DNA from: CAZMHN01 sp964566145
GTDB taxonomy: Bacteria > Patescibacteriota > Patescibacteriia > Veblenbacterales > UBA10138
Assembly: GCA_964566145.1 (NCBI GenBank)
Contig: CAZMHN010000013.1
Span: 1-27,166, forward strand
DNA: 27,166 bases
Reading direction: 5' to 3'
Shown here: piece after piece, positions 1 through 6,109 of the stretch
Numbering within the stretch: the first letter of the stretch is position 1
Layout: every line of letters begins with the position of its first letter
Position numbers and translations under genes: made by a program
The notes under the pieces: generated by a model
What the model saw: only the letters and a program-made list of their open reading frames with translations
Told to the model about the DNA's origin: nothing
Database searches by the model: none

Positions 1-4
1 GAAG

Positions 5-1399
5 ATGCAATGGGACATTTCCAATATGCAGACGACCGAGGGCGTAGGCGCCTTAAAGAAGCTATTTTTGGCCGGACCAAGCGCTGAGATAATGGAGAGC
101 GCTATGCCGGCGATCACCGGGGAGTCAGCGGTCTATCATTACGTAGGTAAAATAATTGCCGGGCTGATTGATGACATGGTAGGTGAATACGGCGAGTGGA
201 AATGCATGGAAGGACAGGGGTTCACAGCCAGGGAAATATTCGCCAAGCGCGCTATTTCACTGGGCATATCGACGGTTGTAGCCTCTGGATTGCTGGTGGG
301 CGCGGAGTATGTAGGCAAACAAGGCGAGCATTCAGCCAGTACCGGGGATCAGCTGGCTTACAGAGCCGGCGGGGGAGCCATGTTCGGCCTTGGGGCAACT
401 TTGGTTTCACAGGTCACAGCCATTCAGACCATGAGCATTTTAGACAAAGCAAGGAGGGTTTTGCTTACCGAGGGCAAGCTGACCGCTATGGATTTCCTGG
501 AGGAGAGCGAGGGATTCCGTGAGGCATTCAATTTTGACGCGATCAAGCGAAAGAAAGACATAACACATGAAGAGCTTATGGCAGAGATACGCAAAGCGTT
601 CGACATTATGGGCGAGCATGAACGCCAGCGTCAGCCAGAGATGATACTTACTCCTGAAGAGGTCGGCGAACTGCGCCAGCGTATGAAGCAGATGAGCAAG
701 GAAGAAATAGAAGCTTTAGTCAATACCAAGGCCGATGACAATGAGCTGGCTAAATTCGCCGCGCAAAAGTCGGGGGAACGCGACGCAACTAAGTTCCTGG
801 CCTACAGCGCGAAGTTCAAACGTGATTGGGATGAGATTTTCCGTCTGCCAATGCAAAAGGCGTTCGCGCGCAAAGTTGGCTCTACCGAGGAAGGAGTGGA
901 ACGTGTTTTCTCCACGCTTGGAGACATGAAACTACAGGACATGAGTTCCGGCATCATGCCCTATGACAAGGCGGAGCAGGAAAAGCTGATGGAGGATCTG
1001 TCCAAGTTGGACACCAGCGCGCTTATACAGATGATAGAATCCAACCCAAGCGTGAAACGCTTTTGGAAAGCAGTGAAGCAGGATTTCAACCACCCGGCCA
1101 GGCTGGGAGTTTTCCTGGGTTCATTAGCGGCCATCGCCGGCGGTTCGATTTCTTGGGCCGTGGGCTTGAAGAATGTCGGCTTTGTCAATGCCGGACTTGG
1201 CTGTCTGGAAACCACGGGCGGCGTCATTGCGGCAGTCGGCTCCAAGATACGCTTCGATATGCAATGGCAGGCCAAGATGAAATCACAGCTCCAGTCCCAG
1301 CTCGTTGAGCGGCAGTTCGCCGCGAAAGATTTGGGCGACCAGTTCTCTGCTCCAGATGCCAGCTCGGGGGTTGACGGCTTGCGAGGCATTAGGATATAG
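5..1399 (+). CDS. Unrecognised glycine-rich membrane protein, possibly 5'-partial
   Basis: This 464-residue protein is not one I recognise. The frame is open to the window edge, so the ATG used may be internal and the gene may begin upstream. It has glycine/alanine-rich hydrophobic stretches at about residues 83-100 and 121-140. A long charged helical middle section (about 145-360) is rich in Glu, Lys and Met. A second hydrophobic pair lies at about 367-387 and 390-412, followed by a polar tail. This suggests an integral membrane protein with a central soluble helical domain. Base use is more A/T-rich than in the copper operon that follows. The next gene is a 44-residue membrane peptide with its own strong ribosome site, so the two may form one transcription unit that ends at the hairpin near 1600. 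No catalytic motif was seen, and function is unknown. Confidence 0.75.
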   Translation: MQWDISNMQTTEGVGALKKLFLAGPSAEIMESAMPAITGESAVYHYVGKIIAGLIDDMVGEYGEWKCMEGQGFTAREIFAKRAISLGISTVVASGLLVGAEYVGKQGEHSASTGDQLAYRAGGGAMFGLGATLVSQVTAIQTMSILDKARRVLLTEGKLTAMDFLEESEGFREAFNFDAIKRKKDITHEELMAEIRKAFDIMGEHERQRQPEMILTPEEVGELRQRMKQMSKEEIEALVNTKADDNELAKFAAQKSGERDATKFLAYSAKFKRDWDEIFRLPMQKAFARKVGSTEEGVERVFSTLGDMKLQDMSSGIMPYDKAEQEKLMEDLSKLDTSALIQMIESNPSVKRFWKAVKQDFNHPARLGVFLGSLAAIAGGSISWAVGLKNVGFVNAGLGCLETTGGVIAAVGSKIRFDMQWQAKMKSQLQSQLVERQFAAKDLGDQFSAPDASSGVDGLRGIRI

Positions 1400-1438
1400 T
1401 AGGGCATCAATTCAAAACCAACATCGAAAGGAGCTAAC

Positions 1439-1573
1439 ATGAAATACATTTTCGGTATTGTCGGAGGCTTAGGCCTGATAGCCCTTTACGCATGGATCTA
1501 CTTCAAAGTATCAGGGGTGGACCCGCGCCGGTGGCTATCGGGCAGGCGAATGATACAAAACTCACTCAGGTGA
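1439..1573 (+). CDS. Small single-pass membrane peptide, 44 aa
   Basis: The start ATG is preceded by a textbook Shine-Dalgarno site (AAAGGAG at 1427-1433, five bases upstream), the clearest in this part of the window and the main support for the gene. The peptide has a hydrophobic helix at about residues 4-22, starting IFGIVGGLGLIAL, then a short basic tail (DPRRWLSGRR). This predicts an N-out/C-in membrane micropeptide by the positive-inside rule. It starts 39 bases after the preceding membrane protein ends and is followed by a hairpin, so it probably closes that operon. Function is unknown. It could be an accessory subunit of the upstream membrane protein. Confidence 0.6.
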   Translation: MKYIFGIVGGLGLIALYAWIYFKVSGVDPRRWLSGRRMIQNSLR

Positions 1574-1585
1574 GATGAATACATT

Positions 1586-1620
1586 CAAAGAGCTGTTGTA
1601 CAATCACAGCTCTTTGTTCA
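1586..1620 (+). terminator. Hairpin terminator after the 44-aa peptide
   Basis: A perfect 11-bp stem, CAAAGAGCTGT (1586-1596) pairing with ACAGCTCTTTG (1606-1616), encloses a 9-base loop. The A-tract before it and the T-rich TTCATATTTACT after it fit an intrinsic, possibly bidirectional, terminator. The U-tract is weak. Confidence 0.6.
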
Positions 1621-1657
1621 TATTTACTACAGCTCGCAGTATCGCCTGTGCCCCTGC

Positions 1658-1692
1658 CAAGAATCCTTCAGTGACGAACTGAGTGATTCTTG
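1658..1692 (+). other. Second imperfect hairpin in the intergenic region
   Basis: CAAGAATC (1658-1665) pairs with GATTCTTG (1685-1692), and TCAGT (1668-1672) pairs with ACTGA (1678-1682) inside it. The right arm runs directly into the TGTTATACT promoter element, so the inverted repeat could be an operator for that promoter instead of a terminator. The sequence alone does not decide. Confidence 0.4.
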
Positions 1693-1699
1693 TTATACT
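1691..1699 (+). promoter_or_regulatory. Extended -10 promoter for the basic protein
   Basis: TGTTATACT fits the extended -10 form (TG-N-TATAMT) seen repeatedly in this window. The predicted start site is near 1706, giving a leader of about 30 bases before the ATG at 1736. No convincing -35 box was seen, which is usual for extended -10 promoters. Confidence 0.5.
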
Positions 1700-1735
1700 T
1701 CACGTCAGATAACCATTGATCATTATATAAACAAT

Positions 1736-1885
1736 ATGGCAAAAAGACGGACCGGTGTTGGAAAGGGTAGAAAGTCACGCTCCCATAAAACCAAGAAGCG
1801 GTTGGAAATAAAACGACAGATGCTCGAAGCCAAGAAGCAAACGCATAAGTATAAGCGTAATTTGCAGAAGAAAATCAATTCATAG
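1736..1885 (+). CDS. Very basic 49-aa protein, possible nucleic-acid binder
   Basis: The frame encodes 49 residues, of which roughly 40 percent are Lys or Arg. It begins MAKRRTGVGKGRKSRSHK and ends QKKINS, with almost no acidic residues. Composition and size resemble small ribosomal or nucleoid-associated proteins, but I cannot match it to a named family such as bL34 or bTHX. It has its own extended -10 promoter at 1691 and its own terminator at 1921, so it appears to be a free-standing gene. No Shine-Dalgarno site is visible before the ATG, where the sequence is A/T-rich. A long open frame on the opposite strand overlaps it but lacks support. Confidence 0.6.
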   Translation: MAKRRTGVGKGRKSRSHKTKKRLEIKRQMLEAKKQTHKYKRNLQKKINS

Positions 1886-1920
1886 GACGCCTTGGGTTTG
1901 ATCGCTCCAAGCTCGGTCCG

Positions 1921-1947
1921 GCCGCCCATTTCGGGCGGTTTTGGTTT
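1921..1947 (+). terminator. Intrinsic terminator before the copper operon
   Basis: CCGCCC (1922-1927) pairs with GGGCGG (1933-1938) across a 5-base loop, followed by TTTTGGTTT. This is a compact GC stem with a T-run. It ends the basic-protein transcript just before the copper-operon promoter. Confidence 0.75.
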
Positions 1948-1952
1948 AGGCC

Positions 1953-1994
1953 TTGACACGCCTACAGGTAGGATATATTCTAATAATTGAATAT
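1953..1994 (+). promoter_or_regulatory. Copper-operon promoter with ArsR-type operator
   Basis: A perfect -35 box TTGACA (1953-1958) is followed at 17 bp by TATTCT (1976-1981), or at 15 bp by TATATT (1974-1979). Over the -10 lies a perfect inverted repeat, ATATTC (1975-1980), eight A/T bases, then GAATAT (1989-1994). This spacing and sequence match the operator style of ArsR/SmtB/CadC repressors. The right arm touches the ATG at 1993, so bound repressor would block both promoter and start. The implied transcript begins near 1986-1988, making the mRNA leaderless or nearly so. Confidence 0.75.
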
Positions 1995-2439
1995 GTATAG
2001 AGCCGTATTCCGCCAACATGCACAGCTTCTGAAGGCTTTGGCCAACCCTAAGCGGCTTGAGGTGGTGTATCTCCTGAGACAGGGAAAACTCACGGTTTCT
2101 AACATGGAGCGCATGCTTGGCTTGCGCCAAGCCAACCTTTCCCAGCATCTTATGGCGCTTCGCCGCTTCGGCGTCGTGGCTGCCGAGCGCAAGGGCAAGG
2201 AAATGTACTACCGTTTGACTCACCGTAACTTCGTCCTGGCGTCCGACTTGTTGCGCAGCGTCCTCATGGAGCGCTTGGGCGGGGCGGCGGCTCAGGCCGC
2301 CAAACAGCTTCAGGTGGTAACGGACCCTGTGTGCGGCATGCGGCTGACACCGGCCTCGGCCGTTCGGAGTTTAAGGCGTTCCGGCCGTACGCGCTATTTT
2401 TGCGGCGCCGGATGTGAGCGCGAATTCAAGCGTTCATAA
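1993..2439 (+). CDS. ArsR-family metal-responsive repressor fused to a YHS domain
   Basis: This 148-residue protein has two parts. Residues 1-95 are an ArsR/SmtB winged helix: recognition helix around LRQANLSQHLMALR (44-57) and wing around AERKGKEMYYRL (64-75). Residues 108-148 are a YHS-type metal module with DPVCGM (111-116) and YFCGAGC (135-141), giving Cys114, Cys137 and Cys141. The usual ArsR/CadC metal site in the recognition helix (ELCVC) is absent; the region reads KLTVSNM, so metal sensing probably falls to the YHS cysteines (inference). I chose ATG 1993. An in-frame TTG at 1987 would add two residues. No Shine-Dalgarno site is present, consistent with a leaderless message. It is first in an operon with two copper-type transport genes, so it is probably an autoregulated copper (or Cu/Ag) derepressor. 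Confidence 0.88.
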   Translation: MYRAVFRQHAQLLKALANPKRLEVVYLLRQGKLTVSNMERMLGLRQANLSQHLMALRRFGVVAAERKGKEMYYRLTHRNFVLASDLLRSVLMERLGGAAAQAAKQLQVVTDPVCGMRLTPASAVRSLRRSGRTRYFCGAGCEREFKRS

Positions 2440-2442
2440 CTT

Positions 2443-3795
2443 ATGGCCAAACGCACGTACCAGGTATCCGGAATGCACTGCGCCTCGTGCGAGGTGCTGA
2501 TAGAGCGTGCGTTCCTAAAATCGAACGGAGTCGAGAATGTGAAAGCCCATCAGGCAGGGTGGGTTGAGGTGTGGAGCGGACAAGAGCCGGACCTTGAGGC
2601 GGTGAACGGGCGCCTGGCGCCGCACGGGTACCGCGTACGCCCCGGAACAGCGGCCGTAAGTTTCAGTGCCAAGCGTTTCGGAAGCATAGTGCTGGTCGTT
2701 CTGGCCGTGTACCTGTTGTTCAAGCGTTTGAACCTGGTTCCGAATCTGGGCACCGGGGAAGACCTTTCATTGGGCGTGGTGTTCGTGATGGGTTTGGTGG
2801 CGGCCGTGTCCAGCTGTATTGCGGTTACGGGAGGGCTCCTCGTGGCCGTAGCCTCGGCCCACGCCCAGGCGCACCCCGAGCATACTGGCTGGCAAAAGTT
2901 CCGCCCCCACATTTTTTTCAACCTCGGCCGCGTGGCCTCCTACGCGGCGCTGGGAGCCGCGGTTGGCGGCCTTGGCTCCGTGCTGGCATTCTCGCCGGCG
3001 GGCAGCGGCATAGTGACGCTCGTGGCTAGCCTGGCCATGATAGTTCTCGGCTTGAGGCTCCTAAATGTATTACCGTGGCTCTCGCGCCTCACCGTGCGCC
3101 CCCCGAAGCTCATAGCTCACCGCCTGCATGATTCCGCCGGCGCTACCCGCGCCTGGGCTCCGTTCCTCTTGGGGGCCGGAACCTTTTTCTTGCCCTGCGG
3201 CTTTACGCAGGCGCTTCAGCTCTACGTGCTGACGCGCGGCGACGCTGGCGCAGGCGGCCTGACCATGCTCGTATTCAGCTTAGGGACTCTGCCGGCGCTT
3301 GCCGGTCTCGGGGCGATTACCAGCTTTGTCAAAGGCAAGGGGCAGAAGGCGGTAGCTCTGGCGGCCGGAGCCGCTGTCGTGGCGCTTGGCGTTATCAATT
3401 TCGGGTACGGCGCCAATTTGACTGGCATGAGCACCGTATTTGCGCAAGCGCGTGAGAGCCTGAAACGCGCGGCCGGGAGCCAGGGGAACGAGGCGCAGGA
3501 CTCGAACGCTACGCTGGTGGACGGCGTGCAGGTGGTGAAGATGGACGTGGTGGCGAGAGGGTATTCGCCGAACCGTTTCACTATTCGTGCTGGCGTGCCG
3601 GTGCGCTGGGAGATAAACGGCGTGAATACCTACGGGTGCCAAAGCGTATTGCAGTTCCCCGCGCTCGATGTCACGAAGTACATCAAGCCGGGCGCGAACG
3701 TAATAGAATTCACGGCCCAAGGCGAAGGGGAGCTCCCGTTCCACTGCGCCATGGGCATGTACACCGGCAGTTTTACCGTGCTGCCGGAGAATTAA
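2443..3795 (+). CDS. HMA / DsbD-like membrane (TauE/SafE, UreH-like) / cupredoxin fusion protein
   Basis: This 450-residue protein probably moves or chelates copper at the membrane. Residues 4-68 form a heavy-metal-associated (HMA) domain with GMHCASC (10-16; ligands Cys13 and Cys16). Residues about 78-320 hold six or more membrane helices of the UreH/DsbD-like, TauE/SafE superfamily, including GTFFLPCGFTQALQLY. Residues about 355-450 form a cupredoxin-like beta-domain (GYSPNRFTIRAGVPVRWEI) ending in FHCAMGMYTGSF, whose Cys, His and Met are candidate ligands. Fusions of this order are known in bacteria near copper ATPases, but the exact transport role is not settled. It starts three bases after the repressor stop and ends seven bases before copA, so the three are one operon. 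Cytosolic HMA and outside cupredoxin would suit hand-over of copper across the membrane. Confidence 0.85.
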   Translation: MAKRTYQVSGMHCASCEVLIERAFLKSNGVENVKAHQAGWVEVWSGQEPDLEAVNGRLAPHGYRVRPGTAAVSFSAKRFGSIVLVVLAVYLLFKRLNLVPNLGTGEDLSLGVVFVMGLVAAVSSCIAVTGGLLVAVASAHAQAHPEHTGWQKFRPHIFFNLGRVASYAALGAAVGGLGSVLAFSPAGSGIVTLVASLAMIVLGLRLLNVLPWLSRLTVRPPKLIAHRLHDSAGATRAWAPFLLGAGTFFLPCGFTQALQLYVLTRGDAGAGGLTMLVFSLGTLPALAGLGAITSFVKGKGQKAVALAAGAAVVALGVINFGYGANLTGMSTVFAQARESLKRAAGSQGNEAQDSNATLVDGVQVVKMDVVARGYSPNRFTIRAGVPVRWEINGVNTYGCQSVLQFPALDVTKYIKPGANVIEFTAQGEGELPFHCAMGMYTGSFTVLPEN

Positions 3796-3802
3796 AGCGG
3801 CT

Positions 3803-5983
3803 ATGAGGACCATTACATTTCCGATAGCGGGTATGCACTGCGCCTCATGCGTTACCTTGAACGAGGATTCTCTCGCAGAGGTGCCGGGCGTAGCTGACGC
3901 CTCGGTCAATTTCGCCCTCAAACAGGCGACCGTTACCTATGACGAGTCCTGTGTCAGCGAGCATGATTTGCACGAGGCGGTACGGCGCGCAGGCTACGAC
4001 ATTCCAACGCACCAAGACAGGGTTCAGGCGCATGGCGACCATGCCGGGCACCTGACGAACGAGGTTGCGCCTGCCAAACGCAAAGCAGTGTGGTCCGCGG
4101 CACTAGCCGCGCCAGTTATGGTGCTTGGCATGTCGGGCCTTACGTTCGGGCCGGAGATTTCGGGTATTATGGCTTCCATGTGGTTCGTGGCCGCAGTGAG
4201 CGCCGGAGTCATCCTGGGATTCGGCTGGCAGTTCCACGTCGGACTCATAAAGGAACTGCGGCGCCTGAGGCCAGGCATGGACAGTCTGGTCTCCCTAGGC
4301 GCGCTGGCCGCGCTCGGCTTCAGCTCGTGGGCCTTGCTCGCAGGGGAGAGCCACATCTATTTCGAGACCGGCGCCATCATAACCGCGCTCATACTGCTGG
4401 GGAAGTATTTCGAGGCCAAGAGCACTGGCCAGGCCAGCGAGGCGATCATGAAGCTGATGGAGCTTGGGGCCAAGCGGGCGCGCGTGCTGAAGGACGGACG
4501 GGAGGTGGAAGTGGGCATCGAGGAGCTGAAGGTAGGCGACGTGGTCATGGTGCGGCCTGGCGAGAAAGTGCCCAGTGACGGGGTAATTGTGGAGGGCGCG
4601 GCCGCTCTGGATGAATCCATGCTCACGGGCGAATCAATCCCGGCCGATAAGCAGGCGGGTGACAGGGTGTACGGGGCCACACTCAACACTAATGGTTTGG
4701 TCCGGGTGCGAATTGAGAGGGTGGGCGATGGCACTATTCTGGCGCAAATCGTGAAGCTGGTGGCTGATGCGCAGACCAAGAAAGCCCCCATCCAAAAACT
4801 AGCCGACCGCATATCAGGTGTTTTTGTACCCGTGGTGCTGGCCATTGCCCTGCTGACGGCCGTGGGGTGGTACGTGACCCGGGGTGACATAGCGCAAGCC
4901 GTTATCCCGGCCGTGGCAGTGCTCGTTATCGCCTGCCCGTGCGCCTTGGGGCTTGCCACGCCGACTGCAATCATGGTCGGTACGGGCGTTGGAGCCAAGC
5001 GGGGCATCCTGGTTAAGAACGGGGAGGCGTTGGAGCGGGCGAAGAAGATAGACGTGGTGGTGTTCGACAAGACCGGCACGCTGACGCATGGCAAGCCGGA
5101 GGTACGCGACATGTGGGTAGTGCCCGGCATTGACGAGGCGCAATTCCTCATCATGGCCGCGAGCTTGGAGCATGCGTCAGAGCACCCTTTGGCCCAGGCC
5201 GTAGCTCGTTATGCTTTAGAGGAACGTAAACTGATTCTTGCTCCGGTGAGCGAGTTTGCCGCCGTCCCGGGCGGCGGTGTGAAGGGCACGGTAAGCGGTG
5301 CGGCCGTGGCGGTCGGTACGTTGCCGTTCCTGGAGCGGTTAGGCGTTACGACCACGGAGCTGGCCGCGCGTATTCAGGCTCGTCAAGCCAAAGGTGAAAC
5401 CGCGTTCGGAGTCAGTGTTGGCGGGAAGCCGTCCGGTGTTATTTCAGTGGCCGATGCTGTTAAGCCGGAAGCTAGGGAGGCGGTGCAGAAACTCGCCGCG
5501 CTTGGCATTGGCGCGGTCATGCTGTCGGGCGACAACGCGCGTACGGCAGAAGCGGTCGCCCGCGAGCTCGGCATTGCGCAGGTTATGGCTGAGGTACTAC
5601 CGCAGGACAAGGCAATGAAGGTCAGGGAGCTTCAGGCGCAAGGTAAAAAAGTGGCTTTTGTCGGCGACGGCATCAACGATGCGCCGGCCCTGGTCCAGGC
5701 TGACCTTGGCATAGCCATGGGGAGCGGTACCGACGTGGCCATGGAAGCCGGGAGCATAGTGCTCGTGCAGTCGAATCCGCTGAAGGCAGTGGAGGCCATA
5801 CGCTTGTCGCGTCGTACGTTCCGTGCCATTCAGCAGAACCTGTTCTGGGCCTTTGCCTACAACGTTGCGGCAGTTCCGCTGGCGGCCCTGGGCCTTTTGA
5901 ACCCCATGGTGGCCGCGGCGGCCATGGCCGCCTCGAGCGTGTCGGTCGTCTCCAACAGCTTGCGGATACGCCGTTCGGCGTGA
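3803..5983 (+). CDS. copA: Cu(I)-exporting P-type ATPase (P1B-1)
   Basis: This 726-residue ATP-driven pump exports Cu(I), possibly also Ag(I), from the cytoplasm. In order: an N-terminal HMA domain with GMHCASC (Cys13, Cys16); a His-rich linker around residues 76-88; the actuator loop with TGES (275-278); the membrane copper site CPC (378-380); the phosphorylation site DKTGT with Asp422; the HP motif (His461-Pro462); and the hinge GDGINDAP (621-628). The last two helices carry YN and MAASS, which together with CPC mark the P1B-1 copper subgroup and exclude Zn/Cd pumps. Length is normal for one-HMA members. It is third in the operon under the ArsR-YHS repressor, whose cysteine-rich module fits copper sensing. 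Confidence 0.95.
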   Translation: MRTITFPIAGMHCASCVTLNEDSLAEVPGVADASVNFALKQATVTYDESCVSEHDLHEAVRRAGYDIPTHQDRVQAHGDHAGHLTNEVAPAKRKAVWSAALAAPVMVLGMSGLTFGPEISGIMASMWFVAAVSAGVILGFGWQFHVGLIKELRRLRPGMDSLVSLGALAALGFSSWALLAGESHIYFETGAIITALILLGKYFEAKSTGQASEAIMKLMELGAKRARVLKDGREVEVGIEELKVGDVVMVRPGEKVPSDGVIVEGAAALDESMLTGESIPADKQAGDRVYGATLNTNGLVRVRIERVGDGTILAQIVKLVADAQTKKAPIQKLADRISGVFVPVVLAIALLTAVGWYVTRGDIAQAVIPAVAVLVIACPCALGLATPTAIMVGTGVGAKRGILVKNGEALERAKKIDVVVFDKTGTLTHGKPEVRDMWVVPGIDEAQFLIMAASLEHASEHPLAQAVARYALEERKLILAPVSEFAAVPGGGVKGTVSGAAVAVGTLPFLERLGVTTTELAARIQARQAKGETAFGVSVGGKPSGVISVADAVKPEAREAVQKLAALGIGAVMLSGDNARTAEAVARELGIAQVMAEVLPQDKAMKVRELQAQGKKVAFVGDGINDAPALVQADLGIAMGSGTDVAMEAGSIVLVQSNPLKAVEAIRLSRRTFRAIQQNLFWAFAYNVAAVPLAALGLLNPMVAAAAMAASSVSVVSNSLRIRRSA

Positions 5984-5990
5984 GAATCTA

Positions 5991-6030
5991 GGCCAGCCAG
6001 CTTATTTAGCCGGGAGGCCGTTCTTTGTGT
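5991..6030 (+). terminator. Probable imperfect terminator after copA
   Basis: GGCC (5991-5994) pairs with GGCC (6016-6019), enclosing a shorter GC/GCT stem around TTATTTA. The hairpin is followed by TTCTTTGTGTTT. The stem has several mismatches, so confidence is modest, but a stop is expected between the copper operon and the strong promoter just downstream. Confidence 0.4.
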
Positions 6031-6059
6031 TTGCTTAGTTGATATTTTTGTGCTATAAT
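6031..6059 (+). promoter_or_regulatory. Strong promoter of the giant surface-protein gene
   Basis: TTGCTT (6031-6036) and an exact TATAAT (6054-6059) are separated by 17 bp, and TGC before the -10 makes a perfect extended -10. It is the best promoter in the window. Predicted transcription starts near 6066. Confidence 0.8.
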
Positions 6060-6067
6060 AAATCATG

Positions 6068-6084
6068 TAAAAAGTATCTTTTTA
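6068..6084 (+). promoter_or_regulatory. 5'-end mRNA hairpin and overlapping small upstream frame
   Basis: TAAAAAG (6068-6074) and CTTTTTA (6078-6084) form a 7-bp stem with a 3-base loop within a few bases of the predicted transcript 5' end, where such hairpins often protect against decay. An ATG at 6084 opens a 21-codon frame (to 6149) that overlaps the giant gene start in another frame. It may be a chance frame or a translational control element. Confidence 0.4.
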
Positions 6085-6109
6085 TGAAGCCTAAAAATCT
6101 GCCTGAGTC

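Noticed and set aside
1723..2223. Minus-strand open frame of 166 codons across the copper promoter
   Set aside because: It would overlap the basic protein, a terminator, the operator and the repressor, and it has no start signals of its own.
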